DNA from: DATBJJ01 sp036556425
GTDB lineage: Bacteria; Acidobacteriota; Vicinamibacteria; Vicinamibacterales; 2-12-FULL-66-21
NCBI GenBank assembly: GCA_036556425.1
Contig: DATBJJ010000002.1
Coordinates: 3,718-67,717 of the forward strand
Direction: 5' to 3'
Length of the DNA: 64,000 nt
Part shown: piece after piece, positions 36,609 to 44,685 of the stretch
Numbering within the stretch: the first letter of the stretch is position 1
How the letters are laid out: each line of letters opens with the position of its first letter
Made by a program: the position numbers and the translations under genes
The notes under the pieces: model-generated
Databases searched by the model: none
Seen by the model: only the letters and a program-made list of their open reading frames with translations
Told to the model about the DNA's origin: nothing

Positions 36609-37463
36609 ATGGCGGCTCGTCCCACGTGGAAAGGGTTTCTGAAAATCAGTCTCGTGAACATCCCCGTGCGCGTGTTTCCAGCGACGGACGCCGCGGCCAC
36701 GATCAGCTTCAACCAGCTCCACGCCGAATGCCAGACGCGCATTCAGCAGAAGCGCTGGTGCCCGAAGTGCGAGCGCGAGGTTCCAATCTCCGAGATTGCG
36801 AAGGGCTACGAGTTTGAGAAGGGACGCTACGTCGTCATGACAGAGGACGACATCGCGAAAGTGCGGCCCGAATCGACGCGCGTGATCGATCTCGTGCAGT
36901 TCACCGATGCCGCGGCGATCGATCCGATCTACGTCGAGCGTCCGTACTATCTCGCGCCCGACGGCGCGATCGCGCGCGAGGCCTTCGCCGTCATGCGCGA
37001 GGGCATGAAAGGGAAGGCGGGCATCGGGAAGCTCGCGCTCTACGGACGCGAGTATCTCGTCGCCGTGCAGGCGCGCGAGAAGGGGCTGGTGATGTACACC
37101 ATGCGGCACGCGAAGGAAGTGCGCAGCATGGAGAACATCGAGGAGCTCGAGGACGTGCCGACGAAGGTGAAGCCGGACGAGATCAAGCTCGCGAAGCAGG
37201 TGATCGGCAACTTCGAGGCGGCGCTCAATCTCGAGGAGTACAGCGACAAGTATCAGGAGGAGCTGCAGCGGATCATCGACGCAAAAGTGGCGGGCGAGGA
37301 GGTCGTGGCGACGGCGGAGGAGACGCCACCGAAGGTCGTCAACCTCATGGACGCGCTGCGCCAGAGCCTCGATCGCGTGAGCAGCGGCAAGAAGAAGTCG
37401 GCCAAGGCAGAGATCGAGAAGCCCGTGAAAGCGGTTCCGAAGAAGAAAGCCGCAGCAAGGTAA
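36609..37463 (+). CDS. ku: Ku DNA end-binding protein
   Basis: A 284-residue bacterial Ku, the usual length. The Ku core runs from residue 5 (WKGFLKISLVNIPVRVF) through a short cysteine pair, WCPKCEREV, and YVERPYYLAPD to QVIGNFEAALNLEEYSDKY. The lysine-rich tail (KKKSAKAEIEKPVKAVPKKKAAAR) resembles C-terminal extensions that help DNA binding. It threads broken DNA ends and recruits LigD, encoded divergently. ATG 36609 has AGGAG 5 nt upstream, which settles the start; an in-frame upstream extension to 36537 is not needed. Confidence 0.96.
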   Translation: MAARPTWKGFLKISLVNIPVRVFPATDAAATISFNQLHAECQTRIQQKRWCPKCEREVPISEIAKGYEFEKGRYVVMTEDDIAKVRPESTRVIDLVQFTDAAAIDPIYVERPYYLAPDGAIAREAFAVMREGMKGKAGIGKLALYGREYLVAVQAREKGLVMYTMRHAKEVRSMENIEELEDVPTKVKPDEIKLAKQVIGNFEAALNLEEYSDKYQEELQRIIDAKVAGEEVVATAEETPPKVVNLMDALRQSLDRVSSGKKKSAKAEIEKPVKAVPKKKAAAR

Positions 37464-37484
37464 ACGCGGATAACACGGATCAAA

Positions 37485-37693
37485 GTGCAAGGGTGCCAGG
37501 GTGCAGGGGTGCCAAGGTGCAAGGTGCCAAGGTGCAAGGTGCCAAGGTGCAAGGTGCCTAGGTGCAAGGTGCCTAGGTGCAAGGTGCCTAGGTAAGGTGC
37601 CAAGGTGCTTTGCATCTGAGACGTGGCACCCTGCACTCTGCACTCTGGCACCCTGCACTCTGGCACCCTTGCACCTTGGCACCTTGGCACCCT
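37485..37693. repeat. Foldback heptamer array B (GGTGC family)
   Basis: The left arm (37485-37609) repeats GGTGC at 7-bp steps (AAGGTGC, CAAGGTG, CTAGGTG), the centre is about 16 bp, and the right arm (37626-37693) repeats GCACC/GCACT (TGGCACC, TGCACTC). The arms are inverted complements. The array starts 21 bp after the ku stop and runs to within the 5' end of the sugar transferase frame. Same family as 3355-3544. Confidence 0.92.
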
Positions 37694-38383
37694 GATCGTC
37701 ACCTCCTCTTCGATGTGATCGGCGCGGCTGCCGGCGTGATCGTCTTCGCGCCGGCGATGGCGCTGATCGCGATAGCCATCCTGATCGAGGACGGCGGGCC
37801 GGTGCTCTTTCGTCAGCCGCGTCTCGGCTACCGACGCGTCCCGTTCGACATTCTCAAGTTTCGATCGATGCGCGACGGACGGATCACGCGTGTAGGTCGA
37901 GTGCTCCGCGCGACGGGTCTCGACGAGATCCCGCAGTTGTTCAACATCCTTCGCGGCGAGATGAGCGCGGTCGGCCCGCGGCCGCTGACGGCGGCCGACG
38001 TGGACCGGCTGGGTTGGAGCGGCGAACGGTTCGACTTCCGGTGGGAATGCGCCCCGGGCCTGACCGGCCTGGCGCAGCTGTTGGGCATGGGCGCGGCGGA
38101 CGCCGCGCTCGCGTGGGACCGCGTGCACGCGGAGCGGTGGAGTCCGTGGCTGGATTGCCAGCTCATCGCGTGGTCGTTCGTCGTCAACGCGTTCGGGAAG
38201 GCACGCACGCGCCGCTGGATTCACCGTTACGCCCAGCGATTCGCCGCGGAGCAATTCGCGCTTGCCGTCGCGGGGCGAGTCAATGACAATACGCCCATTC
38301 GGGTCGAGCCGCCGCCGTCGGACAACGAGCCGGACGGCCCGCAGGCAAGCGCCGGGCGAAGCCGCATCGAGGAGGGCTCATGA
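37610..38383 (+). CDS. Bacterial sugar transferase (WbaP/WcaJ C-terminal type)
   Basis: The domain is clear: LLFDVIGAAAGVIVFAPAMAL (membrane-associated hairpin), GGPVLFRQPRLG, FDILKFRSMRDG, GLDEIPQLFNILRGEMSAVGPRP and GLTGLAQLLG. Such enzymes transfer a sugar phosphate to undecaprenyl phosphate, the first step of exopolysaccharide or O-antigen assembly. The DNA-level start is unclear: the frame opens with TTG 37610 inside the heptamer array, so about 35 N-terminal residues would be repeat-encoded; GTG 37715 would truncate the first helix. The stop overlaps the next gene as ATGA. No other polysaccharide genes are adjacent. Confidence 0.8.
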   Translation: MHLRRGTLHSALWHPALWHPCTLAPWHPDRHLLFDVIGAAAGVIVFAPAMALIAIAILIEDGGPVLFRQPRLGYRRVPFDILKFRSMRDGRITRVGRVLRATGLDEIPQLFNILRGEMSAVGPRPLTAADVDRLGWSGERFDFRWECAPGLTGLAQLLGMGAADAALAWDRVHAERWSPWLDCQLIAWSFVVNAFGKARTRRWIHRYAQRFAAEQFALAVAGRVNDNTPIRVEPPPSDNEPDGPQASAGRSRIEEGS

Positions 38384-39837
38384 AGGCGACGAGGAAGAAA
38401 CGCCAGCGGACGATGACACGCCGTGAGTTCGTCGGCGGGCTGACCGCCGCGGGAATCGTCACCGGCGCGCCGGCGCTGCTCCGCGGGCGCAATCTCAACG
38501 AGAAGCTCGATATCGCGTTCATCGGCTGCGGCGGTCGCGGGATGGCGAGCCTCAGCGAGCTCACGATCGATCCGAATCGTCCGCCGAACGCGGCGCAGGG
38601 CCGCGGCGGCGGCAACATCGCGCCGGGCGTGCCGCATCCGGACGAGAACGTCGCCGTCCTCTGCGACACCAACCAGCTCGCGGTCGACGCGGCGATGAAG
38701 CGCTTTCCGAAAGCGCGAGCGCTCAACGATCTCCGGCGCCTGTTCGACAAGCCGAACGACTTCGACGCGGTCGTCGTCTCGACCGCCGAGCACACCCACG
38801 CGTTCGCGACGTACCTCGCGCTGACGCACGGCAAGCACGTCTACTGCGAGAAGCCGCTGACCTACAACATCTGGGAAGCGCGCTTCATTCGAGAGGTTGC
38901 GGCGAAGTACCCGAAGCTGTCCACGCAGATGGGCAACCAAGGGCACGCGTCTCCCGCGCGCCGCTCGATCAAGGAGATCCTCATGACGGGCGTTATCGGT
39001 CCCGTTCGCGAGGTGCACGTGTGGGCCGATCGCGCGTGGGGGCTCCAGGACTTCGAGTCCGCGGATCGGTACGACCGGCCGCACGGCTTCTACAAGGACG
39101 TGCAGATCGTCGATCGATTCAAGGAAGAAATGGTCCCGCCGCCAAACATGCACTGGGATCTCTGGGTGGGTCCCGCGCCGCTGCGGCCGTTCCACGAGAC
39201 GTACTTCCCCGGACCGCGATGGTATCGGTGGTGGGACTTCGGCAACGGCACGATGAGCGATCTCGGCAGCCACGACAACGACGTGCCGTACACCGTGCTC
39301 GACATCAAGACGCCGTTGACGATCGAAGCGAAGTCGCCGAACGGACCGGTGGCGCACAAAGAGCTCGCGCCGGCGACGATGACGGTGACCTACCAGTTCG
39401 CCGCGTCGCCGTCGGGCGCGCCGCCCGTGAAATTGATTTGGCACCAGGGCGACAGCAAGCCGCCAGGCTGGGTCCCCGCGTGGGGCGGACGATCGCAGAT
39501 CTTCATCGGCGACAACGGCATGCTGCTCGGCAACGGCACGCTGCTGCCCGAGGAGAAGTTCAAAGACTTCCAGAAGCCGGCCGAGACGCTGCCTCGCTCG
39601 CCGGGCCACTGGGTGGAGTGGGTGAATTACGCCAAAGGCACCGGACCGGTGCCCGGCTCGAACTTCCAGTATTCCGGTTGGACGACGGAAGCGAACCATC
39701 TCGGCAACGTCGCGTATCGCGCCGGGAAGAAGCTCGAGTGGGACTACAAGAACCTGCGCGCGACGAACGCGCCGGAAGCCGCGCCGTTCATCAAACGGCA
39801 ATACCGAAAAGGTTGGGACGATATTCTCAGGACCTGA
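38380..39837 (+). CDS. Tat-exported Gfo/Idh/MocA-family oxidoreductase
   Basis: A 485-residue protein. A Tat signal (TMTRREFVGGLTAAGIVTGAPAL) is followed by a Rossmann fold, IAFIGCGGRGMAS, and the family lysine motif YCEKPLTYN. The length and the extra N-terminal signal are typical of the acidobacterial/planctomycete subgroup that oxidises sugars or cyclitols in the periplasm with a bound nicotinamide cofactor. ATG 38380 overlaps the sugar transferase stop (ATGA) and has GAGGAGGG upstream. A heptamer array begins at the base after the stop, and a TIM-barrel epimerase-like gene follows. Confidence 0.92.
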   Translation: MKATRKKRQRTMTRREFVGGLTAAGIVTGAPALLRGRNLNEKLDIAFIGCGGRGMASLSELTIDPNRPPNAAQGRGGGNIAPGVPHPDENVAVLCDTNQLAVDAAMKRFPKARALNDLRRLFDKPNDFDAVVVSTAEHTHAFATYLALTHGKHVYCEKPLTYNIWEARFIREVAAKYPKLSTQMGNQGHASPARRSIKEILMTGVIGPVREVHVWADRAWGLQDFESADRYDRPHGFYKDVQIVDRFKEEMVPPPNMHWDLWVGPAPLRPFHETYFPGPRWYRWWDFGNGTMSDLGSHDNDVPYTVLDIKTPLTIEAKSPNGPVAHKELAPATMTVTYQFAASPSGAPPVKLIWHQGDSKPPGWVPAWGGRSQIFIGDNGMLLGNGTLLPEEKFKDFQKPAETLPRSPGHWVEWVNYAKGTGPVPGSNFQYSGWTTEANHLGNVAYRAGKKLEWDYKNLRATNAPEAAPFIKRQYRKGWDDILRT

Positions 39838-39920
39838 CGGGACCCGGGATCCGGGACCCGGGATCCGATAACTGACAGCTGACAGCTGATAGCTGATAGC
39901 TGACAGCTGACAGCTGAAAG
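39838..39920. repeat. Heptamer array F (GGGAYCC and CTGAYAG units)
   Basis: Positions 39839-39866 are four exact heptamers alternating GGGACCC and GGGATCC. After 5 bp, 39872-39920 are seven heptamers (CTGACAG x2, CTGATAG x2, CTGACAG x2, CTGAAAG). Both unit types are self-complementary across their joints (CCCGGG, CAGCTG). The array fills the gap from the stop of the Gfo/Idh gene to the next gene, whose ribosome site GGAG lies in the following heptad-like CTCGGAG. Confidence 0.93.
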
Positions 39921-39933
39921 CTCGGAGCTTCTC

Positions 39934-40836
39934 ATGCGACTGTCGCGACGAGACTTCGTGACGCACACGGCGATCGCGTCTGCGTTGATGCCCGGCGTTG
40001 CGCGCGCCCAGGCGAAGACGGCCGTCAACCCCGTGCCGGTGCGCGTCGGGATGACGGATTGGAACCTCGGCCAGCGCGGTGACATCACCAAGATCTCGCT
40101 CGCGCGCGAGATCGGCCTCGACGGGATCCAGGTCAGCGTGCAGTACCCAACGGATCCCTCGGCGCCGACACTGCGCGACCCGAAGACGCAGGCGGCGTTC
40201 AAGCGCGCGGCGCTCGACAACGGCATCCAGATCTGCTCGCTCGCGATTGGATCGCCCGGCAAGTCGCGGCTCCCGCTGCACACGAACCCCGCCGCGGCGA
40301 TTCTGCTCGCCGAGGCCGTCGAGATCGCGCACAACATCGGCACGAACAACATCCTCGTGCCGATCCTCGGCGACAGCCACATCGACATGACGAACGCGTC
40401 GCAGGTGAATGCGTTCGTCGCGATGATGAAGGAGATTGCCCGCTACGCGGAGAGGTTGGACGTCGTGGTCGGCATCGAGGATTGGATCTCGGCCGAGGAC
40501 AATATCAAGCTCCTCGACGCGATCGGATCGGATCACATCGCCGTCTACTACGACGCGCACAACATCGTCTCTCGCGCGGCGACGAAGGACATCTACGCGG
40601 AGCCGAAGCTGCTCGGCAAGCGGATCAACCAGATCCACGTGAAGAACGCGAACATGCTGTTGTCCGATCCGGGCGGCAAGCTGGACTGGCCGCGCATGGC
40701 GCAGGAGTTCTACGAGATCGGCTATCGCGGCTGGTACGTGCTCGAGACGCCCGCGCCGAGCAAAGACCTCGTCGCCGATACACGCGCGAACATCGAGTAC
40801 GTGAAGAAGACGTTTCGCATGCCGCCGGCCAGCTAG
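39934..40836 (+). CDS. Tat-exported TIM-barrel sugar phosphate isomerase/epimerase-like protein
   Basis: A 300-residue AP-endonuclease-2-like TIM barrel. The Tat signal is RLSRRDFVTHTAIASALMPG. Barrel features include LAREIGLDGIQVSV, VVVGIEDWISAEDN with the metal-ligand glutamate, YYDAHNIV, and NQIHVKNANMLL. Such proteins isomerise or epimerise keto sugars. It follows the Gfo/Idh oxidoreductase on the same strand, separated only by array F, so the two probably act on the same exported sugar pathway. ATG 39934 has GGAG 6 nt upstream. Confidence 0.9.
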   Translation: MRLSRRDFVTHTAIASALMPGVARAQAKTAVNPVPVRVGMTDWNLGQRGDITKISLAREIGLDGIQVSVQYPTDPSAPTLRDPKTQAAFKRAALDNGIQICSLAIGSPGKSRLPLHTNPAAAILLAEAVEIAHNIGTNNILVPILGDSHIDMTNASQVNAFVAMMKEIARYAERLDVVVGIEDWISAEDNIKLLDAIGSDHIAVYYDAHNIVSRAATKDIYAEPKLLGKRINQIHVKNANMLLSDPGGKLDWPRMAQEFYEIGYRGWYVLETPAPSKDLVADTRANIEYVKKTFRMPPAS

Positions 40837-40845
40837 GCCGCGCGG

Positions 40846-41916
40846 TCAGCTCTTCTTCTTCTTCTTCCACTCCCACCAGTCTTCGACGACGGCGTCGACC
40901 ATGTCCCGGGCGGCTTTTTCGAGCCATCCGGACTTTCGTTTCTTCAGATCGCGAACGATGAGCGACGGCCGCGCCGTGCCGAGGTGCACGTTCGCGAGCT
41001 CCCACCCCATCGCGCGCAGCAGCTTGCGCTCGAACGTCCGGCCCGGAAGATACGCGACGTCGATCTTCGTGCAGTCCGGCGAGAGCCGCCGGACGCTCCA
41101 CCCTTTCCGAATCGCGAAGAACGGATCGCGGTCACGCACCGCACGCTCGAAGATCGTGGAGGACAAGGTGCGTGCGCCGGCCTCGCCAGCCGCCCACGCG
41201 AACGCGGACGGCACGACCGCCTTGGCTTCTCTCGCGATCGACGCGCCACGGTACGTCCCGAGTGCGACGAAACGCGGACGGCCGAGGCTGCCCATGCCCG
41301 CGATGCGCCTGCGGATCCGAATGCCCGACGTGCCCTTCGGCAGACGCAGGATCCCGGCCGCGTCGCGCGGAGGGCGTCCGTGCTTCGGCGCGGAGTCGAG
41401 CTTCTTCCAGAAGTTGTGCGGATCCTTGAGCGAGTATTTCGCGATCTCGCCCAGCCACTGGTGCGTTTCGGCGAGCACGACTGGATCGCCGCCGGACGTC
41501 ATCGAGGCGGCGTAGCCTTCGAGGATCGCCCTGCACAGATTCCGTATCGATATCGCGAGCTCTCCCTGATGCTTCGCGAGCGCGGCGCTCGTCGCGAGCC
41601 GAACGAGGTCTTGAGTGTAGGGAAGCCGGTACGCTTCGTCGGGATCGTTCACGCCCCACACTAGCCGGCCCTCGTCGTCGCGCCAGGTGCCGAAGTTCTC
41701 GAGGTGGAGATCGCCGACCGCCACGACCTGCGGCGCGTCGGCGAGATCGGAGCACATGGCGGGCCAGATCTGCGCCCATCGATAGAACGTGGCGCGGAGG
41801 AACACGAACGGGTTCCGCTTCATTTCCTCGTGCTTGAGGCGAAGGTCGGAGGACACGACGCCGGTGTGCGCGCGAAGCCACGATTCGTAGGAGCGCGTGG
41901 CTTTGAGGATGTTCAT
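40846..41916 (-). CDS. DUF2252 family protein
   Basis: A 356-residue protein of the DUF2252 family. The motif VAVGDLHLENFGTWRDDEGRLVWGVNDPDEA (read here in two parts, near residues 66-96) resembles the catalytic loop of kinase/aminoglycoside phosphotransferase folds, and FERAVRDRDPFFA and LGTARP follow. The C terminus is a run of lysines. The function is not established. The gene is convergent with the TIM-barrel gene (9 bp between stops) and 15 bp downstream of the flavoprotein gene, with which it may share a transcript. Confidence 0.88.
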   Translation of the reverse strand: MNILKATRSYESWLRAHTGVVSSDLRLKHEEMKRNPFVFLRATFYRWAQIWPAMCSDLADAPQVVAVGDLHLENFGTWRDDEGRLVWGVNDPDEAYRLPYTQDLVRLATSAALAKHQGELAISIRNLCRAILEGYAASMTSGGDPVVLAETHQWLGEIAKYSLKDPHNFWKKLDSAPKHGRPPRDAAGILRLPKGTSGIRIRRRIAGMGSLGRPRFVALGTYRGASIAREAKAVVPSAFAWAAGEAGARTLSSTIFERAVRDRDPFFAIRKGWSVRRLSPDCTKIDVAYLPGRTFERKLLRAMGWELANVHLGTARPSLIVRDLKKRKSGWLEKAARDMVDAVVEDWWEWKKKKKS

Positions 41917-41931
41917 CGCCCGGCGAGTATA

Positions 41932-42384
41932 TTAGGTGCGGTCTCTGGCGGCGCGCCTGCCGGTGACGCGGTCTATTTGAATGCGGTAGACGACCATTTC
42001 GTGGCGCTCGCCCGATCTCAGCCGTCCCGCGGCGGGGAGCCACCATTCGCGGCGCTCCTGGAAGAGGCGCTCGGCGCGCCGGCGCGCCTCCGCTTCCTTC
42101 GGCGATTGGTGAATCTCCTCGTACCGCCCGAAGACGACGACCGTCGTCCAATGATCCTTATCGGCGATGTCTTCGATCTCGAGACAGACCTTGGGGTTCT
42201 GTCGCATCCACTCGATCTTCTGGCCGATCGTCGAGAACGCGTAGACGCAGTGCCGATCGGCGTCGAACGAAAAGTGGATCGGGATGATGTAGGGCTGGTT
42301 GTCGTGCGCGCAACCCAGGCGTCCGAGATGGACCCGGCTCAGGATGTCGAGGCACTGCGAGGACGTCAGCTCGAGAATGCGCAT
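41932..42384 (-). CDS. Pyridoxamine 5'-phosphate oxidase-like flavoprotein (copy 1)
   Basis: A 150-residue split-barrel FMN-binding protein. The pattern LGRLGCAHDNQPYIIPIHF near residue 20 and EWMRQNPKVCLEIEDI near 60 are those of small PNPOx-like proteins, often called nitroimidazole-resistance or F420/FMN-binding proteins. The reaction is not clear. It is paralogous to the product of 42947-43495 (same GRLxC-NQPYI-PI pattern), which lies across a divergent gap. A DUF2252 gene follows 15 bp downstream. Confidence 0.88.
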   Translation of the reverse strand: MRILELTSSQCLDILSRVHLGRLGCAHDNQPYIIPIHFSFDADRHCVYAFSTIGQKIEWMRQNPKVCLEIEDIADKDHWTTVVVFGRYEEIHQSPKEAEARRRAERLFQERREWWLPAAGRLRSGERHEMVVYRIQIDRVTGRRAARDRT

Positions 42385-42542
42385 TCCGCCGCGAGTATAC
42401 GACGAACCCCGCGGGCGGTTTCTCCGCGGGGATTTTTCCGCGGCGCCGGAGAAATCCCGCGTCTCGATGCTCGATTGACGCGGGTTTTCGGTGGTTTTCG
42501 CGCGGCATGGAACATGCCTCTGATCGCTCCGAGGTCACTGCC

Positions 42543-42941
42543 ATGGAATGCGCGGAGCGGCGACTGGTTCTGGATCGATCCTTCGACGAGGCGGTCGACG
42601 TCGTGCTCGATGCGTTCATTCGAGAGGGGTTCAGCGTCCGGTCGCTCGACGGCGGCGATCTGCGAGGCGGCAGGATCGAATCGTCGCGCCGCTATGCGCT
42701 GCTCGACGTCGTGCTGCCCGAGCTGACGTGTTGTGCGACAACGCTCCACGCCGACGACAACGTGCTCGTCGGGTGCCGGTTGGCGCTGTTCGAGCTGACC
42801 GGCTCGTGCACGCTCCTGACCGCGGAAAACCCGATGATGCGGTTTCCCGTGCTCGCGGACCTCGTGTCGAAGGTCAACGAACGGATCGGATGCGCATTGC
42901 GGACCGTCGGCGAGAGCCGCACGGCCGTGAGCGCGGCGTGA
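42543..42941 (+). CDS. DUF302-like small protein
   Basis: A 132-residue protein. The sequence RSFDEAVDVVLDAFIREGFSV followed by a beta-rich stretch and KVNERIGCALRTVG resembles DUF302-type domains, which are small alpha-beta proteins of unknown function. I chose ATG 42543 because GAGG stands about 8 nt upstream; an ATG at 42507 lacks a site. The stop overlaps a possible GTG start of the next gene, so the two are probably coupled. Confidence 0.65.
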   Translation: MECAERRLVLDRSFDEAVDVVLDAFIREGFSVRSLDGGDLRGGRIESSRRYALLDVVLPELTCCATTLHADDNVLVGCRLALFELTGSCTLLTAENPMMRFPVLADLVSKVNERIGCALRTVGESRTAVSAA

Positions 42942-42946
42942 CAGCC

Positions 42947-43495
42947 ATGCGGATCAAAGCGCTTTCGCTCGAGGAATGTCAGGACGCGCTGCGGCGCGCC
43001 GGCGTGGGCCGCCTCGCGTGCGTTCGGTACAACCAGCCGTACATCGTGCCGATCTCGTTCGAGCTCGTCGACGACGCGCTCTATGGGTTCGCGATGGCGG
43101 GACGCAAGATCCACTGGATGCGATCGAATCCGAACGTGTGCGTCGAGGTCGACGACATTCGCGATCGCTTCAATTGGACGTCGGTGATCGTCGAGGGCCG
43201 GTACGAGGAGCTGACCGATTCGAAGACGCACGAGGCCGACCGCGCGAGGGCCGAGCAGTTGTTCCGAGGCCGCCCGCATTGGCGGTATCCGGCGTCCGCG
43301 ACGCTCGATCCGGCGCGCGCGTTGAATCCGGTGTTCTATCGCATCCAGATCGAATCGATCAGCGGCCGCCACGCGTTCCAGCCGTCGCGTCTCGATCGAC
43401 TCAAGGTCGCGACCCGCGCCGCGAGGCTGCGGCAATGGTGGCGGCGCGTCGCTCGTATCGAGAAACCGCGCGTGGCAGCGCGTAGTGAGATGTGA
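42947..43495 (+). CDS. Pyridoxamine 5'-phosphate oxidase-like flavoprotein (copy 2)
   Basis: A 182-residue split-barrel FMN-binding protein, closely similar in its first 140 residues to the product at 41932-42384: VGRLACVRYNQPYIVPISF, HWMRSNPNVCVEVDDI and NPVFYRIQIESISGRHA align. It carries an extra basic tail (RLRQWWRRVARIEKPRVAARS). The start is ATG 42947; GTG 42938, overlapping the stop of the DUF302-like gene, is an alternative. Two paralogues on opposite sides of one intergenic region suggest a local duplication with inversion. Confidence 0.87.
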   Translation: MRIKALSLEECQDALRRAGVGRLACVRYNQPYIVPISFELVDDALYGFAMAGRKIHWMRSNPNVCVEVDDIRDRFNWTSVIVEGRYEELTDSKTHEADRARAEQLFRGRPHWRYPASATLDPARALNPVFYRIQIESISGRHAFQPSRLDRLKVATRAARLRQWWRRVARIEKPRVAARSEM

Positions 43496-43521
43496 ACGCG
43501 ACCGCTCGACGCGCCTAGACG

Positions 43522-44226
43522 TCAGCCGTCGATCAGTCGGACGGCTTCGGGTCCGTAGCGCGCCAGCATGTCTCGAAGCGCCTTGCCCGCTTCGTCCTCG
43601 AACGTCTCGTCGAGCATCGTGGATGCCGTGACGCGATCGAGGCGGAAGTTCCGGAAGTCTCGGCGCAGCTCGCACCAGGCGGCCAGCGTCCACGTCCGGC
43701 CCCAGAAGAAGATCCCCAGCGGACGCACGGTCCGCTTCGTCGCCGCCCCATCGGCCTTCGCGTACAACAGCTCGAGCTTGCGGCGTGCGATCAGCGCTTC
43801 GCGCGCGAGCGCGAGCGCATCGGCGGATCTTCCCGCGCCGATCGTCGAGGGCACGAACAGCCGCGTCTCGGCGACGAACGGCGCGAGATCTTTCGGGACG
43901 ATCGCCGCGACCTTGCCGAGAATCGTATCGCTCGCGCGCGCCAGCGCGGGATCGCCGAACTGCCGGACGATGCGCGCGCCGAGCACGAGCGCCTGGATCT
44001 CATCGCGGTCGAACATGAGCGGCGGCAGGTCGTAGCCGGGACGGATCCGGTAGCCGACGCCCGCTTCGCCGTCGATCGGCGTGCCGGCGAGGATCAGATC
44101 TCGTATGTCGCGATAGACCGTGCGCTCCGACACGCCGAGCCGCTCGGCAAGATGCGCGGCGGTCGTCGCCGTCCGGCGCCGCCGCAACACGCTCACGATT
44201 TGGAACAGCCGATCGGCTCGACGCAT
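43522..44226 (-). CDS. YafY-type transcriptional regulator (HTH-WYL)
   Basis: A 234-residue regulator. The N-terminal winged HTH reads RRADRLFQIVSVLRRRRT ... LAERLGVSERTVYRDI; the C-terminal WYL-type ligand-binding region (about 135-200) has RRKLELLYAKADG and the RPLGIFFWGRTWTLAAWCE pattern. WYL proteins sense nucleotides or small ligands. It follows the VOC gene by 15 bp on the same strand, a very common pairing. The 9-bp inverted repeat at 44628-44651 upstream of that pair is a likely operator. Confidence 0.92.
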   Translation of the reverse strand: MRRADRLFQIVSVLRRRRTATTAAHLAERLGVSERTVYRDIRDLILAGTPIDGEAGVGYRIRPGYDLPPLMFDRDEIQALVLGARIVRQFGDPALARASDTILGKVAAIVPKDLAPFVAETRLFVPSTIGAGRSADALALAREALIARRKLELLYAKADGAATKRTVRPLGIFFWGRTWTLAAWCELRRDFRNFRLDRVTASTMLDETFEDEAGKALRDMLARYGPEAVRLIDG

Positions 44227-44241
44227 CGGAGGATTGTGCCA

Positions 44242-44592
44242 TCAGGCGGCCTGTGCTTCGACGAGGCCGATCGCGTGCCCCTCGGGATCTTCGAAGATCC
44301 CGAGCGTGACGCCGGGCATGACGGTGCGCGGCATGACGACGCGTCCGCCCAGCCGCTCGACGTCGGCGAGCGACGCGGTGACGTCGGGCGTCTGGACGTA
44401 GAAGGTGACCCACTCGCGCGTGCCCGGATAGCTCACGCCAACCCCGCCCGGAATGCCGCGGCCGTTCGACTGCACCAATCCGTACGTCGACGGGTCGCCA
44501 CCGAACGACCAGCCGAAGAGGGAGCCGTAGAACTGACAGAGCTTGCCCGCGTCCTTGCCGAGGACCTCGAACCACATCACCGGATGCTTCAT
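44242..44592 (-). CDS. VOC-family (glyoxalase/bleomycin-resistance fold) protein
   Basis: A 116-residue protein with a single VOC unit: HPVMWFEVLGKDAGKLCQFYGSLFGW, EWVTFYVQTPDV and GIFEDPEGHAIGL. Members are metal-dependent lyases, dioxygenases or binding proteins; substrate unknown. AAGGAGACAG precedes the ATG on the minus strand. With the WYL regulator gene it forms a two-gene unit, most likely self-regulated. Confidence 0.92.
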   Translation of the reverse strand: MKHPVMWFEVLGKDAGKLCQFYGSLFGWSFGGDPSTYGLVQSNGRGIPGGVGVSYPGTREWVTFYVQTPDVTASLADVERLGGRVVMPRTVMPGVTLGIFEDPEGHAIGLVEAQAA

Positions 44593-44627
44593 TGCTGTCT
44601 CCTTTCAACGTGCAGGATGACAGCCGG

Positions 44628-44651
44628 CTGCTGACACCGTCCTGTCAGCAG
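44628..44651. promoter_or_regulatory. Perfect 9-bp inverted repeat upstream of the VOC-WYL pair
   Basis: CTGCTGACA (44628-44636) and TGTCAGCAG (44643-44651) are exact inverted complements with a 6-bp gap, 36-59 bp upstream of the VOC start, with further TGACAG-like sequence beside it. The position fits an operator for the YafY-type regulator; a terminator for the kinase gene ending at 44686 is less likely as no T-run follows. Confidence 0.55.
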
Positions 44652-44685
44652 TCACTCCGTCGTTGAGTGTTCACGGCGGGCTGGA

